The position numbers and the translations under genes are program-made. Below are positions 1 through 10,700 of a DNA stretch of 30,078 nucleotides, piece by piece; the first letter of the stretch is position 1; every line of letters starts with the position of its first letter. The stretch is from assembly GCA_043718985.1 (NCBI GenBank), contig JAYSUQ010000221.1, forward strand, positions 1 to 30,078, in the 5' to 3' direction. The notes under the pieces were generated by a model that saw only the letters and a program-made list of their open reading frames with translations, searched no databases and was not told where the DNA came from. The DNA is from UBA4416 sp043718985. GTDB taxonomy: Bacteria > Bacteroidota > Bacteroidia > B-17B0 > Aurantibacillaceae.

Positions 1-189
1 AAAAATTAGGGGGGAGGTCTCCAGTAAAAAATAATTATAAATCCAATGAGAATAAGACTTTTGAGCCTTTTTAATTATTTACTCGGTTTATAGTGAAAAA
101 ATAACAAACTTTATACATCTTACCAACTCTAAACACGTTTTTGTGTTTACTTATAATGAAATTCCAAAGAAAAGGAATTACACTTAAGC
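1..189. other. Intergenic region left of phoH-like gene, no gene seen
   Basis: This short AT-rich stretch lies downstream of the minus-strand PhoH gene. I see no ORF, tRNA or convincing terminator. A weak 6-bp inverted repeat (131-136 with 143-148) has no U-tract on the minus strand, so I do not call it a terminator. Confidence 0.4.
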
Positions 190-1539
190 CTATAATAAAT
201 CGTTAGCTAAGTTTGCTAACTCGCTACGTTCGCCTTTTTGCAAGGTTATGTGTGCGTATAATGGTTGGCCTTTAACTTTATCTATTAAATAACTTAGCCC
301 GTTACTTTGCGCATCTAAATAAGGTGTGTCTATTTGATAAATATCGCCAGTAAAAATAATTTTAGTGTTTTCGCCAGCTCTGGTAATAATAGTTTTTACC
401 TCGTGTGGGGTTAAATTTTGAGCCTCATCAACAATAAAAAACATATTACTTAAACTACGACCACGAATAAATGCCAATGGGCAAATTACAATTTTTTCGT
501 TTTCAACCATTTCGTTAATAGCCTTTAACTCCCTATCGCGCTCGGTAAACTGGCTTTTAATGTATTTTAAATTATCCCATAATGGCTCCATATATGGGTT
601 TAATTTTGATGTAATATCGCCTGGCAAATACCCAATATCTTTGTTACTTAATGGCACAATTGGGCGTGCAATATAAATTTGATGGTAATTACGACGCTGC
701 TCTAACGCACCTGCCAACGACAGCAAGGTTTTACCTGTGCCTGCAACACCTTGTATGGTAACGAGTTTAATGTCAGGATTCATAATGGCATCTAAGGCAA
801 ATGCTTGCTCGGCATTTTTAGGAATAATGCCAAAGGCCGATGTTTTTGTAATGCGTTGCATGGTTTTACTATGCACATCGTATCGAGATAAAACTGATGC
901 GCTACCATTTTTTAAAATATAAAAATGATTTGATATAGGCTCGTCTTTTTTAAAAATTTCTTTTGATGGGCACGAACCTTTCTCGTAAATGGTGTTAATA
1001 GTTGTTGGGTTTATTTTATCTATTTCGGTGCGGCCAGTATATAGTTCATCAATAGTTAATATTTTACCTGTTGTATAATCTTCGGCATGTATGTTAAGCG
1101 ATTTTGCTTTAATGCGAAGGTTAATATCTTTAGTAACTAAAATAACTTTTCGATCTTTATTTTTTTCGGCTGTATATAAAGCAGTATTTAATATTTTATG
1201 GTCTGCTTTACGCTCGCCAAATATTTTTTCGGCATCAATGGTAGATGAGGTGTTCATCTCTATTTTAAAATTACCATGGTTTTTGCTTCCTATTGGAGCC
1301 CACTCTTGTAATAAGTTTTTACCCGATAAGGCATCTATGTAACGTGTAAATTCTCGAGCTGCAAAGTTTTTTGTATCGTTTCCTTTTTTAAAATTATCTA
1401 ACTCCTCAAGCACTGTTATTGGTATAACAACATCGTGTTCTTTAAAATTTTTAATAGCTGTGTGGTCGTAAATAATAACAGATGTATCGAGTACAAATAT
1501 TTTTTTTTCACCAGTTTTTGCAATTACTTTTTTAGCCAT
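190..1539 (-). CDS. PIN-domain PhoH family ATPase
   Basis: A 449-aa cytoplasmic protein with two parts. The N-terminal PIN-type nuclease domain (about residues 13-150) starts with the acidic motif FVLDTSVIIYD (D18) and carries a second acidic site in VTKDINLRIKA. The C-terminal PhoH ATPase (about 245-449) has a Walker A motif GVAGTGKT (about residue 263) and a Walker B motif FFIVDEAQN (about 366). The length and order match the YlaK/PhoH2-like family, in which a PIN ribonuclease is joined to an RNA-helicase-like ATPase. The linker (about 160-235) is variable. A role in RNA unwinding or cleavage is known for related PhoH2 proteins and is inferred here. The gene stands alone: the upstream SpoIIE gene ends 99 nt before its ATG. 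The family call is firm; the physiological substrate is unknown. Confidence 0.93.
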   Translation of the reverse strand: MAKKVIAKTGEKKIFVLDTSVIIYDHTAIKNFKEHDVVIPITVLEELDNFKKGNDTKNFAAREFTRYIDALSGKNLLQEWAPIGSKNHGNFKIEMNTSSTIDAEKIFGERKADHKILNTALYTAEKNKDRKVILVTKDINLRIKAKSLNIHAEDYTTGKILTIDELYTGRTEIDKINPTTINTIYEKGSCPSKEIFKKDEPISNHFYILKNGSASVLSRYDVHSKTMQRITKTSAFGIIPKNAEQAFALDAIMNPDIKLVTIQGVAGTGKTLLSLAGALEQRRNYHQIYIARPIVPLSNKDIGYLPGDITSKLNPYMEPLWDNLKYIKSQFTERDRELKAINEMVENEKIVICPLAFIRGRSLSNMFFIVDEAQNLTPHEVKTIITRAGENTKIIFTGDIYQIDTPYLDAQSNGLSYLIDKVKGQPLYAHITLQKGERSELANLANDLL

Positions 1540-1607
1540 AACAATTAGTTTTTAAGGGTTACTATAAAGCTATACGATTTCAAATTAAAAAGGTTACAAC
1601 TCTATTT

Positions 1608-1637
1608 TTATAACAAACAATGCTTTGTTTATTATAA
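1608..1637 (-). terminator. Imperfect hairpin after SpoIIE gene
   Basis: A 13-bp inverted repeat with one mismatch (1608-1620 with 1625-1637, 4-nt loop) sits directly after the stop codon of the minus-strand SpoIIE gene at 1639. Its position fits a transcript end. The minus strand after it is A-rich rather than U-rich, so it would be a poor intrinsic terminator; it could equally be an mRNA-stabilising stem. Confidence 0.35.
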
Positions 1638-1638
1638 A

Positions 1639-4600
1639 TTATGCCTTAATGCCAATTACTAATAAATCGTCTATTTGCTCAAGCGCACCTTTCCAATTAT
1701 TAATTTTAACTTCTACTAGTGTTTGTTGCTCGCTCATTGGTAAGTCGCAAATTTCTATTAAAAATGATTTCATGTTGCGCGACATAAATTTTTTACCCTC
1801 TGGCCCACCAAACTGATCGGGAAAACCATCGGTTGTTAAGTAAATGGTATCGTTAGTTTGTAACGTTAATTCGTGTTGTTCGTAATCAAAATTAAAATCG
1901 GTAGTACTTGCAATACTTGCTTTGTTTGGTTTTATTTCTAATAACTCTTTGTTGGTTATTCCGCTTAAATTTTCACAGTTTTTAACTACCCACAAAGGCC
2001 TATTGGCGCCAGTGTAAGTTACAAGTTTAGTTTGCGTATTATATTTAATTAGCGCAACCTCCATCCCATCTTTACTTTTGCTGTTTTTGCCTTCGTATTG
2101 TTTTAGTACTGCTTTAATACTGTTGTTGGCTAGTTTTAATACTTGATTAGGCTGGCTGGTGTGTGAGCATGCTTCTGTTAATTTTTCGGAGCATATGGTG
2201 CTCATAAATGCACCTGGCACACCGTGGCCAGTACAATCGCAACAGGCTATAAAAAATTCGTTTTCATTTATTTTTTTAAACCAATAAAAATCGCCACTTA
2301 CAATATCTTTAGGCTGAAAAAATAAAAAATAATTTGCATACGTATCTGTTATTTCTTTTAAACTAGGTAGCACCGATTGTTGTATGCGTTGGGCATAATT
2401 AATGCTATCGGTAATTTCTTTTTTTTGATGTTCTAACAAATACACTTGCTCTTCAATCGTTTCTGTGCGTAGTTTTACTGTTTCTTCTAATTTTAGGTTT
2501 TGTTCTTGTAAGCGCTTGGTATAAAGTTTTATAATTAAATAAACTAAGCTTAGTGCTATAAGTACATAAAAAATATAAGCCCAAATAGTGCGGTACCAAG
2601 GCGGTAAAATAGTAAATGCATAATGCAACTCTAACAATTGTTTTGTTTGTTCGTTTTTTGCTTTAACATGAAATGTGTAGTCACCCTCGCTTAGATTGCT
2701 ATAATTAATATCAAACTTTTTTTCATACTTTCCATAGTCTTTGTCTCTACCCTCTAAGTAATAAGATAGTTCAATAATTTCTGGATTTTCAAAACAATTA
2801 TAACCAATTTTAAAATTAATATCGTTGTTTGCGTAGACTATAATAGGTTTAACAAAAGCGGTTGTATACGTTGCGTTTTCAATAATAGTATCTTGTTTTG
2901 TAATAACACTACGCAAAAATAAGTTGTAAGTTCTGTTTTCAATTTTTGTTTGTTTACTTAACATAAATAAGCCCTCATCGCTCGATATGAGAACAACTTT
3001 GCGGGTAGTATCGTAATTTATTGAGTTTGGTTTCACATCTTTTAGCCTACTAATACCACTATTGTTAATAATAAATTTTGATTGATGGTTTTCTAAATAA
3101 ATAAATTTTTGTTCGTATTTATCATAATTATCTAGTTTTATGTTTTGCGAACAAAGTAAATCGCCATCTAATTCGGCGGCCCTAAATACCTCATTGTTTT
3201 TTGTTGCAAAATAAAACACTGGGTGCTTTTTGCAAATAAAATTATTCGTTTTATCTGCTACAATAGTGTACATTCCCTTATCAGTGCCAACCAATAATTC
3301 ATTTTTATAATTAAACACAAAACTCTCAAGTAAATTAGGCAGCCCTTGTTTTTCTGTTATAGAATCTAGTGTTGAATTTTTATTTTTATTAATAAAATAG
3401 ATGCCCTTATCAATTGTGCTAAAGTATACATTATTATATTTATCGGCTGTAATACTTCGCACTTCGCTATTTAACTCAAATGTGTTTTGTATCTCAAATT
3501 TATTTGGCAGGGCTTTATAAGCCTCTACTCCAAAATCGGTTGCAGCATAAATTAAGGTGTTGTTTTTTTTATCTTGATAAATATAGTTGGTAATTGACTC
3601 GCTTAATTGTGTAATGGTTGAACCATTATAAGTGAATAAACCGTTGCGCGTAGCAAGTAATAAATTGTTGTTAGCTACAATTAAATGCCACACTTGTTTA
3701 TTAAAGTTTAATACGTTTTCAAATTTGTTTATAGCTGCATTAAACACCTGTAATCCTTTATCGGTTGCTACATATAGTTTATTGTTATAATAACAACTCG
3801 CCTGTACTAGGCCAGATATACCATTGCTTCGGTTATATATTAATAATGGGCTATTTAACTCTACATAAGATACGCCATAATAGGTAGGCAACCATAAATT
3901 ACCGTTATAATCTTGATAGGCGCCTTTAATATTATTTTCGTATAAGCCTGATTGATCATTAAATCGTTTAATAATTTCGAGTTTATTATTAATAATAAAG
4001 GCACCTTTTTTGTTTGATGTAAAAATAAAAGTACCGTCATTTAACTGAGTGCCATTGTTTATTTCGCTTTCAATTAACTCGGCATCGCAAGGCGCATTAA
4101 ATTTTGTAAAACTAGTGTTTTGTGGGCTCACCGAGTCGTAGCTTGCAATGTAAATACCTTCGTTACGGTAACCAATTGCAAATTTAGTTGCGCTTAATTT
4201 GTATGTAAAAAAAGCTTTACTGTTTTTTAATTGTTCGGGCGTATTAACAGGTTTTAAAACTCCATCTATTAATACAAAAATGCCATTATTTAAATCGGTA
4301 ACAAACAAGTGCTTGCCAAATAAATTAAACCGTGCATTAAAATTATTTTTAGGGGAAATTGCATTAAGTTTATCGTCTTTCAATTCTATCAGTTTATCTG
4401 ATGCTAAAAAATAAATAGTTTTGTTTATTTCGCCAATTTGTCTAATTATTGTTTTTGGTTTTTGGTTTGCAGTTAATTTAATCAGTAAATTATTAAAATT
4501 GTATTTCCCTATTTTGTTTCTCTCTATGTATCCAAATTCGCCATCATTTTCTAAGCTATAATACGTTTTGTTAGCGCTCGATTTGTATAGTGTCATTACA

Positions 4601-4833
4601 GATGTTTCATCAAGTGTATGAGTTGTTATCCAATTTAAGCCGTCAAAAACTAACAATCCACTTTTGTTTGCAATAAGTAAACGGCCATCATTATTTTGTA
4701 CTATTGCAAAATTATTAGCTTGTGCTAAATAGTTTTTAGGTAAATAGTTTGTAACAAAATACTCGCCTTGTTGTGCTTTTAATAAAGTACAACAGGTTAA
4801 AAAAAGTAAAAATGTTTTCTTGTTAAATAACAT
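1639..4833 (-). CDS. Propeller/Y_Y_Y sensor with SpoIIE-type PP2C phosphatase
   Basis: A 1064-aa membrane sensor phosphatase. A signal peptide (MLFNKKTFLLFLTCCTLLKA) is followed by a long region of ligand_beta-propeller (two-component-regulator propeller) repeats, for example DYNGNLWLPTYYGVSYV. Next come a Y_Y_Y-like Ig domain (about 660-735), one membrane helix (about 748-770), a coiled coil and a cytoplasmic SpoIIE/PP2C domain (about 840-1064). PP2C metal-site motifs are visible: GDFYW, CDCTGHGVPGAF and TTDGFPDQFGG. It presumably dephosphorylates a serine-phosphorylated anti-anti-sigma (STAS) protein in response to an extracytoplasmic signal; substrate and ligand are unknown. I chose the ATG at 4833. 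An in-frame ATG at 4860 would add nine hydrophobic residues before the signal peptide, and its codons lie inside the terminator hairpin of the upstream gene. In Bacteroidota this propeller/Y_Y_Y front end is more often fused to histidine kinases. Confidence 0.9.
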   Translation of the reverse strand: MLFNKKTFLLFLTCCTLLKAQQGEYFVTNYLPKNYLAQANNFAIVQNNDGRLLIANKSGLLVFDGLNWITTHTLDETSVMTLYKSSANKTYYSLENDGEFGYIERNKIGKYNFNNLLIKLTANQKPKTIIRQIGEINKTIYFLASDKLIELKDDKLNAISPKNNFNARFNLFGKHLFVTDLNNGIFVLIDGVLKPVNTPEQLKNSKAFFTYKLSATKFAIGYRNEGIYIASYDSVSPQNTSFTKFNAPCDAELIESEINNGTQLNDGTFIFTSNKKGAFIINNKLEIIKRFNDQSGLYENNIKGAYQDYNGNLWLPTYYGVSYVELNSPLLIYNRSNGISGLVQASCYYNNKLYVATDKGLQVFNAAINKFENVLNFNKQVWHLIVANNNLLLATRNGLFTYNGSTITQLSESITNYIYQDKKNNTLIYAATDFGVEAYKALPNKFEIQNTFELNSEVRSITADKYNNVYFSTIDKGIYFINKNKNSTLDSITEKQGLPNLLESFVFNYKNELLVGTDKGMYTIVADKTNNFICKKHPVFYFATKNNEVFRAAELDGDLLCSQNIKLDNYDKYEQKFIYLENHQSKFIINNSGISRLKDVKPNSINYDTTRKVVLISSDEGLFMLSKQTKIENRTYNLFLRSVITKQDTIIENATYTTAFVKPIIVYANNDINFKIGYNCFENPEIIELSYYLEGRDKDYGKYEKKFDINYSNLSEGDYTFHVKAKNEQTKQLLELHYAFTILPPWYRTIWAYIFYVLIALSLVYLIIKLYTKRLQEQNLKLEETVKLRTETIEEQVYLLEHQKKEITDSINYAQRIQQSVLPSLKEITDTYANYFLFFQPKDIVSGDFYWFKKINENEFFIACCDCTGHGVPGAFMSTICSEKLTEACSHTSQPNQVLKLANNSIKAVLKQYEGKNSKSKDGMEVALIKYNTQTKLVTYTGANRPLWVVKNCENLSGITNKELLEIKPNKASIASTTDFNFDYEQHELTLQTNDTIYLTTDGFPDQFGGPEGKKFMSRNMKSFLIEICDLPMSEQQTLVEVKINNWKGALEQIDDLLVIGIKA

Positions 4834-4851
4834 TAGTATAAAAATAACAAA

Positions 4852-4877
4852 AAAGCTCAAACATTTGTTTGAGCTTT
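4852..4877 (-). terminator. Intrinsic terminator of the FG-GAP T9SS gene
   Basis: A perfect 11-bp stem (4852-4862 with 4867-4877) and 4-nt loop lie 25 nt after the stop codon of the minus-strand gene at 4902. On the minus strand the stem runs into a T-rich tract. It overlaps the 5' extension of the next ORF, which supports the 4833 start for that gene. Confidence 0.8.
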
Positions 4878-4901
4878 AAATTAGGCAGTGTGATTTTAAA
4901 A

Positions 4902-5215
4902 TTATTCAATTATAATTTTTTTAACAGCAATGGTTTTTTTTGCGTTTAAAAGATTTATAAAATAAATTCCTTTTACTAAATGCTGTACGTTAATTATGGT
5001 GTTTTGAGATTGAATTGTTTGTTGAATGACTATTTCGCCAATTACTGTTGTTATTTCAATAGTTGTATTAGAATTAATTAAATTTTCGAAATTTACATTT
5101 AACACATTAGTTGCTGGGTTTGGATAAACACTAAAAATTGAATTATTAAAGTTTTTTATTTTTAACCCTGTTGCTAACCTTTCGTTTTGTGTGTTACTTT
5201 TAGTTTTGTTTTTTA
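4902..5215 (-). repeat. Direct repeat copy 1: shared T9SS gene 3' end
   Basis: About 314 bp of the 3' end of the 801-aa protein gene match 7421-7734 at roughly 90% by eye, with long identical runs that include synonymous sites. Similarity drops sharply just beyond 5215, although the upstream protein module remains recognisably related. The repeat encodes the sorting domain and the segment before it. Confidence 0.85.
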
Positions 5216-7307
5216 TGGCAGTTGTATTCATTGTTTTTAAAGTAGGGTTACAGTTAAAGCCAACAGCGTCAACAAACCACTTTGTATTTGTTGGCCAAAA
5301 CGTTGCATATTGTGGGTCGGTAAATAAATTGCTTGTTGTACTGCCAACTAATGTTTCTATACCAGTGCTTAGATTATAGCGTTGTAAATTATAATTACTT
5401 ACAGGTGTTGTGGTTGCATTTTCAATAGCATAGTTATTCCAATTAAAATTACCATTTAGTTGATCTTGCACAAAAATTGTTTGGTGCCATAAACTTAATA
5501 CGCCGTATGTGCCACAAGTATTTCTTATTTGTAATTTATATTTGTACGAGGTAAAGTTTGGATTACCATTAGCAGGACCAATACTTCTATTTGTATCTAA
5601 ATACATACTAAAGGCGTTTACACTAACGGCCCCAATTTGTTTGTAAACATTTGTTGATACCTCTCTATAAATGATAAAACTATCAACATTAGTGTATAAA
5701 CTTTTTTCCCAATAAATTTCATTATTATTTACTATACTATCTAACGTAATTAAGCAAATGCTTGGCGTTTGTATTGGTATAACTATTACGCTAAGAGTTG
5801 ATGAACTAGTACAGCCATTTAAAGCAGTGCCATTTACAGTATAGGTTGAATTTATAGTTGGAGTTACAACACTACCATTTGAATAAGTATATGAGTTTGC
5901 TCCATTTGGAATAATTGTGTGGCTATATCCAGTACAAACAGTGCCATTACTTATACTTATTGTGGGTGTAGGCAATACAGTAACCAAACTTGTATTGGTA
6001 TTATTGCAACCTTCTAAAAAAGATGCTGTAACTGTATAAATAGTACTTGTTGGTGGGGTAACTGTAGTTCCTCCTGAATATGAATATGAAACTGCCCCAG
6101 TTGCGTTAATTGTGAATGACTTGCCACTACAAATGGTACCGCTATTTACTGAAAACGATTGTAATCCTGATTTAAAAACAGAAACCAAATCCGTACTTCG
6201 ACTTACAGTAATAATATCTGGCTTAGCATCAGTTGTAAATTCGGCAGATATAATATCGTTACCATTGCCCGTATAATCATAACTTGGAATTAAAACGCCA
6301 GTGTTAGAACCATTAAATGTTTTAATTTTATTTCCAGAAGATGTAACTGCCAAATCATCAAATCCATCTAAATTATAATCGGCAGCTGTTATGTAGTTAT
6401 TTGCTCCGCCCGTTGTATAGCTTGTTACAGCTGAAAACGTGCCTGTTGGGCTACCAAGCATTACACTAATAAATGTACCATTGGGCATTGCAATATCTTG
6501 GTTTGTATCGCCATTTACATCTAATGCCAACATTTTACCTGATGTTGAGTTTACTCCTGTGTATGTATTTGTTAATGCTAGGGGCAAAGTTGATGCGCCA
6601 AATTTTATAAGTAAAAGTGTTGTTGGCGATTGTGCAGTAACAGCAACATCAGATTTGCCATCTTTATTAAAATCGGCAGTACAAAATTTTAGGCCACTAC
6701 CACCGCCACTTATTGTAAAACTAGTAATTGTAGAAAACGCGCCTAAACCATCGCCTAACATACAAGTTAAAGTGCTGTTAGGCGATGCTAATTTCAAATA
6801 CGTTAAATCCAAATAACCATCACCATTGTAATCACCCTTATTTAAAAAAAAACCTCCGACGCTTGCATTTGCTAATGTTGTATAGCTTACTGCGGATAAA
6901 AAGGAACCAGATCCTGTACCCTTTAATAATGATACCACAATATTTGTACCCGATGGCGTTCCAATTGTTGCAACATCTATTTTGCCATCATTATTAAAAT
7001 CGCCACTTACTATGGCTTGTGGAGCATACCCCATTGTATAATTTGCCCCTACAGGAGTAAAAGAACCTGTACCTGTTCCTAAAAAAGCTGAAACGCCATA
7101 TATTAATTGATCGTTTGCAATTGCTATATCCTGCTTACCATCGTTGTTAAAATCGGCAGTTGCTATACCAATAGGTCGATAAACATTGCCTGGGGTTCCT
7201 GGAAACGTGTAATCTACACGCGGCAACAAACATACTTGTGCTTTTGAGCTAAATAAAAAAGAACATAGTATTAAAAAAAAAATGTTTTTTATTTTGAGAT
7301 TTTTCAT
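4902..7307 (-). CDS. T9SS type A sorting-domain protein with FG-GAP repeats
   Basis: An 801-aa secreted protein. It has a signal peptide (MKNLKIKNIFFLILCSFLFS, cut near SKAQ). About seven FG-GAP/VCBS propeller repeats (about 25-395) carry the calcium-loop pattern DFNNDGKxDIA. Two short Ig/PKD-like modules follow (about 398-530), each starting with a CSG or CTG motif. A roughly 190-aa module with an IYWEKSLY segment comes next, then the type A T9SS sorting domain (about 722-801), with the hallmark SVYPNPATNVLNV and GIYFINL. It is exported by Sec, crosses the outer membrane through T9SS and is probably anchored at the surface. The propeller suggests binding or adhesion; no catalytic motif is visible. 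Its last roughly 105 codons are nearly identical to those of the neighbouring gene at 7421. It has its own terminator at 4852-4877. Confidence 0.92.
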   Translation of the reverse strand: MKNLKIKNIFFLILCSFLFSSKAQVCLLPRVDYTFPGTPGNVYRPIGIATADFNNDGKQDIAIANDQLIYGVSAFLGTGTGSFTPVGANYTMGYAPQAIVSGDFNNDGKIDVATIGTPSGTNIVVSLLKGTGSGSFLSAVSYTTLANASVGGFFLNKGDYNGDGYLDLTYLKLASPNSTLTCMLGDGLGAFSTITSFTISGGGSGLKFCTADFNKDGKSDVAVTAQSPTTLLLIKFGASTLPLALTNTYTGVNSTSGKMLALDVNGDTNQDIAMPNGTFISVMLGSPTGTFSAVTSYTTGGANNYITAADYNLDGFDDLAVTSSGNKIKTFNGSNTGVLIPSYDYTGNGNDIISAEFTTDAKPDIITVSRSTDLVSVFKSGLQSFSVNSGTICSGKSFTINATGAVSYSYSGGTTVTPPTSTIYTVTASFLEGCNNTNTSLVTVLPTPTISISNGTVCTGYSHTIIPNGANSYTYSNGSVVTPTINSTYTVNGTALNGCTSSSTLSVIVIPIQTPSICLITLDSIVNNNEIYWEKSLYTNVDSFIIYREVSTNVYKQIGAVSVNAFSMYLDTNRSIGPANGNPNFTSYKYKLQIRNTCGTYGVLSLWHQTIFVQDQLNGNFNWNNYAIENATTTPVSNYNLQRYNLSTGIETLVGSTTSNLFTDPQYATFWPTNTKWFVDAVGFNCNPTLKTMNTTAIKNKTKSNTQNERLATGLKIKNFNNSIFSVYPNPATNVLNVNFENLINSNTTIEITTVIGEIVIQQTIQSQNTIINVQHLVKGIYFINLLNAKKTIAVKKIIIE

Positions 7308-7370
7308 TGTAGTTTTTTTATAAAGCTACAAATTATAAATACAAAAAAAGAATTTCATTACGTAGTGAAA

Positions 7371-7414
7371 AAATACAAATAAGAGCAAATTTTAATTTGC
7401 TCTTATTTGTATTT
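7371..7414 (-). terminator. Strong intrinsic terminator, perfect 20-bp stem
   Basis: A perfect 20-bp inverted repeat (7371-7390 with 7395-7414, loop 7391-7394) lies just after the stop codon at 7421. The minus strand continues with several T residues. It ends the two-gene T9SS transcript (12672 to 7421) and insulates the gene starting at 7307. Confidence 0.85.
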
Positions 7415-7420
7415 AATTTA

Positions 7421-7734
7421 TTACTCAATAACTATTTTTTTAACAGCAATGGTTTTATTTGCGTTTAAAAGATTTATAAAATAAATTCCTTTTACTAAAT
7501 GCTGCACGTTAATTATGGTGTTTTGAGATATGATTGATTGCTGTAAAACAATTTCGCCAATTACATTAGTTATTTCTAAAGTTGTATTAGTATTAATTAA
7601 ATTTTCGAAATTTATATTTAACACGTTAGTAGCTGGGTTTGGATAAACACTAAAAATTGAATTATTAAAATTTTTCATTTTTAACCCTGTTGCTAACCTT
7701 TCGTTTTGTGTGTTACTTTTAGTTTTGTTTTTTA
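7421..7734 (-). repeat. Direct repeat copy 2: shared T9SS gene 3' end
   Basis: Partner of 4902-5215. Both copies sit at the 3' end of their genes and keep the same reading frame. The two proteins differ by only a few conservative changes here (for example NVNFEN versus NINFEN), while the modules before it differ much more. Confidence 0.85.
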
Positions 7735-10700
7735 CAGCATTAACGCCACTTAAACGCGCGGTTGGGTCGCAACTAAAGCCCGCAGCATCAACATACCATG
7801 TATTGCCTAATGGCCAAAATAAGGCGTAGTTTGGGTCGGTAATTATGTTACTGGTTGTACTTCCTATTGGTGTATCAATACCAGTTAAGTTATCGTGACG
7901 CACTAAATTATAAATACTTACTGGTGTTGTGGTTGCATTTTCGATAGCATAACTATTCCAATTAAAATTACCGTTTTGTTGGTCTTGTATAAATATTGTT
8001 TGATGCCATAAACTTTGTGAACTTAAATTACCACAGGTATCTTTTAGTGCAATTCTATATTTGTATGCCGATACATTTGGGTTGCCATTTGCAGGCCCAA
8101 TGCTTCTTAAAGTATCTATAAACATACTGCTATCAGCATAAGCTCTGCCCCCAATTTTAGTATATACGTTAAAGCTTGTTTCTCTGTAAACAAAAAAACT
8201 ATCGGCTTGTGGGTATAACGATTTTGCCCAATAAATTTCGTTGTAATTACTTAAACTATCAACTGTTACTTCGCAAATATTAGGTGTTGGTGGCGATAAA
8301 ATGTTTAATAAAAAAGTTTTAACATTACCACAATCATTAGCATCTTTACCAACAACAGTGTAGGTTGTACTTGATGTTGGTGTTGCAGCAATACTTGTAG
8401 CAATTGTTGCATTTGGCGACCAAGTGTAGTTTAAAGCCCCACTTGCTGTTAGTATGCTGGGGTTGTTTAAACACACCGTTGCATTACCCGTTACTGTAAT
8501 TGTTGGATTATTTAGTACAGTTATAAAAACTGTTTTAGTATTAACACAGCCATTTGCATCTGTAGCTGTAACCGTAGCGCCTTGGCTAATTGTGGGTGTT
8601 ATTGCGCTGCCATTAACAAAAACCGGACTCCAAGTATAACTTGATGCGCCACCAGCTGTAACAGTTGTTGTTTTGCCTTTACAAACTGGGTTTGGGTTTA
8701 TGGTAGTTGTTATTGTTGGCAATGGGTTTACGGTTAATGATATTGTTTTTGATTTTACACAACCATTACCATTTGTGCCATTTACTGTATAAATGCCAGC
8801 TGTATTAACTGTGTAAGTTGCTGCTGTTGGCCCACCAACCCAAGTATAGGTTATTGCACCTAAGGCAGTAAATGTTGCTACACCATTTGCGCATATAGCT
8901 GTACTGCTTGCAACTGCATTAACACTTGGCAATGCGTTAACGGTTACTCCAATAGTTTTAGTATTAGCACAATTGTTACCATCTGTGCCAGTAACTGTAT
9001 AAATGCCTTGCGCGGTTACATTATTTGTTGCTGTTGTTGGCCCGCCTGTCCAGGTATAAGTATTAGCACCACCGGCAGTTAATGTTGCTGTATTGCCAGC
9101 ACATATTGCCGAACTACTTGCTACAGCGGTAACTGTTGGCAAAGGATATTCGGTATAATTTATTGTTTTTGAATTTACGCATCCATTTACATCTGTTGCT
9201 GTAACAGTGAATGTGCCGCTACCAAAATTTACTGATGGCATTGCATTTATAATATAAGTTGGATTCCAGGTATAAGTAGTTGCGCCTGTTGCTGTAAATG
9301 CATTTGGTTGACCTGCACAAACACTAGCAAAATCGGTTGTTATAGTAAGTGTTGGTAGGGCATTTACTTTTACAATACCAACATTTGCTGTAACACTTGA
9401 GCAAGCATTTGTGCCTGTAACTACAATACTAAAACTTGTAGTGCCTGTGTAACTAATTGTAGTTGCAGTACCAGTTGTGCTACTTAAAGTAACGCCGCTT
9501 GCACCAACAACACTCCAACTATACGTTACATCGCTTTGCGGCAAATTAATAGCTGTTGTAAACGAATTGATACTATTTGCACATACTGTAAAGTTAGAAT
9601 TACTTGCGGTTATGGTTGGAGTGATGCAAGCAAGTTTTGCTATAAAAAAATCACTACCACCAACACTTGTTAATGTGGTTGTTGCAAAAGATGTGGGAGC
9701 CGCCACTTGAAATGTACCGCAAGAGTATACATTATCATTAGCATCTGCCTCTAAACTTTTAATCAATGCAGTTCCTGAACCCTTAGTATCGACTGACCAT
9801 AAAAACGAAAGTGATGAATTTATTTTAGTAACAAAAGCATTGTAGGTTGTTGCTGGATTGTTTAACGTGTTAGTACCTATAGTTAATGTTGGACTATTAT
9901 ATGACCCACCAACGTACATGTTCCCCTTAAAATCACTCCCTATTCCATTAATGCCTTCGTTGCCAGTTGAGCCTATTTTAGTAGCATTTGCAAACAAACC
10001 AATGTTACCCCATTTAGCAATAAACGCATCTTGTGTACCTATAGTTGTTAAACTAAATGTTCCAAATAATGATTTAAAAAGCAAGGTGCTATTATTATAA
10101 CTACCGGCTAAATAAACGCTACCCGCTGTATCTAAAGCCATATCGTTTAAATAATCAATACTGTTAGTGCTCCCAAAAGTTTGGGCCCAGGTATACGTGC
10201 CAGCACTTGTATATTTTGCTAAAAAAATATCTTGACCTCCATTTGTAGTATAGGTATTCGTGCCAAATGTTGTTGTTGAACCTGTTACAGGATTAAATGA
10301 ACCAGCAATAAATATATTTGAATTTCTATCAACCTTAACTCTTTGTCCAACATCTGTACTAGTTGTGGCCCCAGTTTTAATGGCCCAAGTTGGTGATGAA
10401 GAAAATGCAAAGATTCCAAACTTTGCTAAAAAAACATCATCAATAGAAGTTGAATTTGCTAATACCGTACCTCCTATTGTTAAACTCCCATAAAAAGATC
10501 CTGTAACACAAAGGCTATTATCTGCCTTAGAATAGGAACAACTATTTGCGGCACAATTACCTGTAGTTGCATAATTTTTCACCCATAATGGGCTACCAGA
10601 ACTACTAAAACATCCTATAAAAAAATCAGAGTTAGTTCCTATTTTTGAAACTGTATTAGTACTAATACCTAACATTAAAATAGGTCCGTTAAATGTGCCG

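Noticed and set aside
4834..4860. A nine-residue N-terminal extension of the propeller/SpoIIE protein starting at 4860.
   Set aside because: It would precede a complete signal peptide and fall inside the terminator hairpin of the upstream gene; the ATG at 4833 fits better.
6439..6816. A 125-codon plus-strand ORF.
   Set aside because: It is antisense to the FG-GAP propeller region of the T9SS gene, which has a clear signal peptide, repeats and sorting domain.
8294..9358. A CRISPR-like repeat array.
   Set aside because: The periodicity is about 213 nt, diverged and in frame with a protein; there are no short identical repeats with unique spacers.
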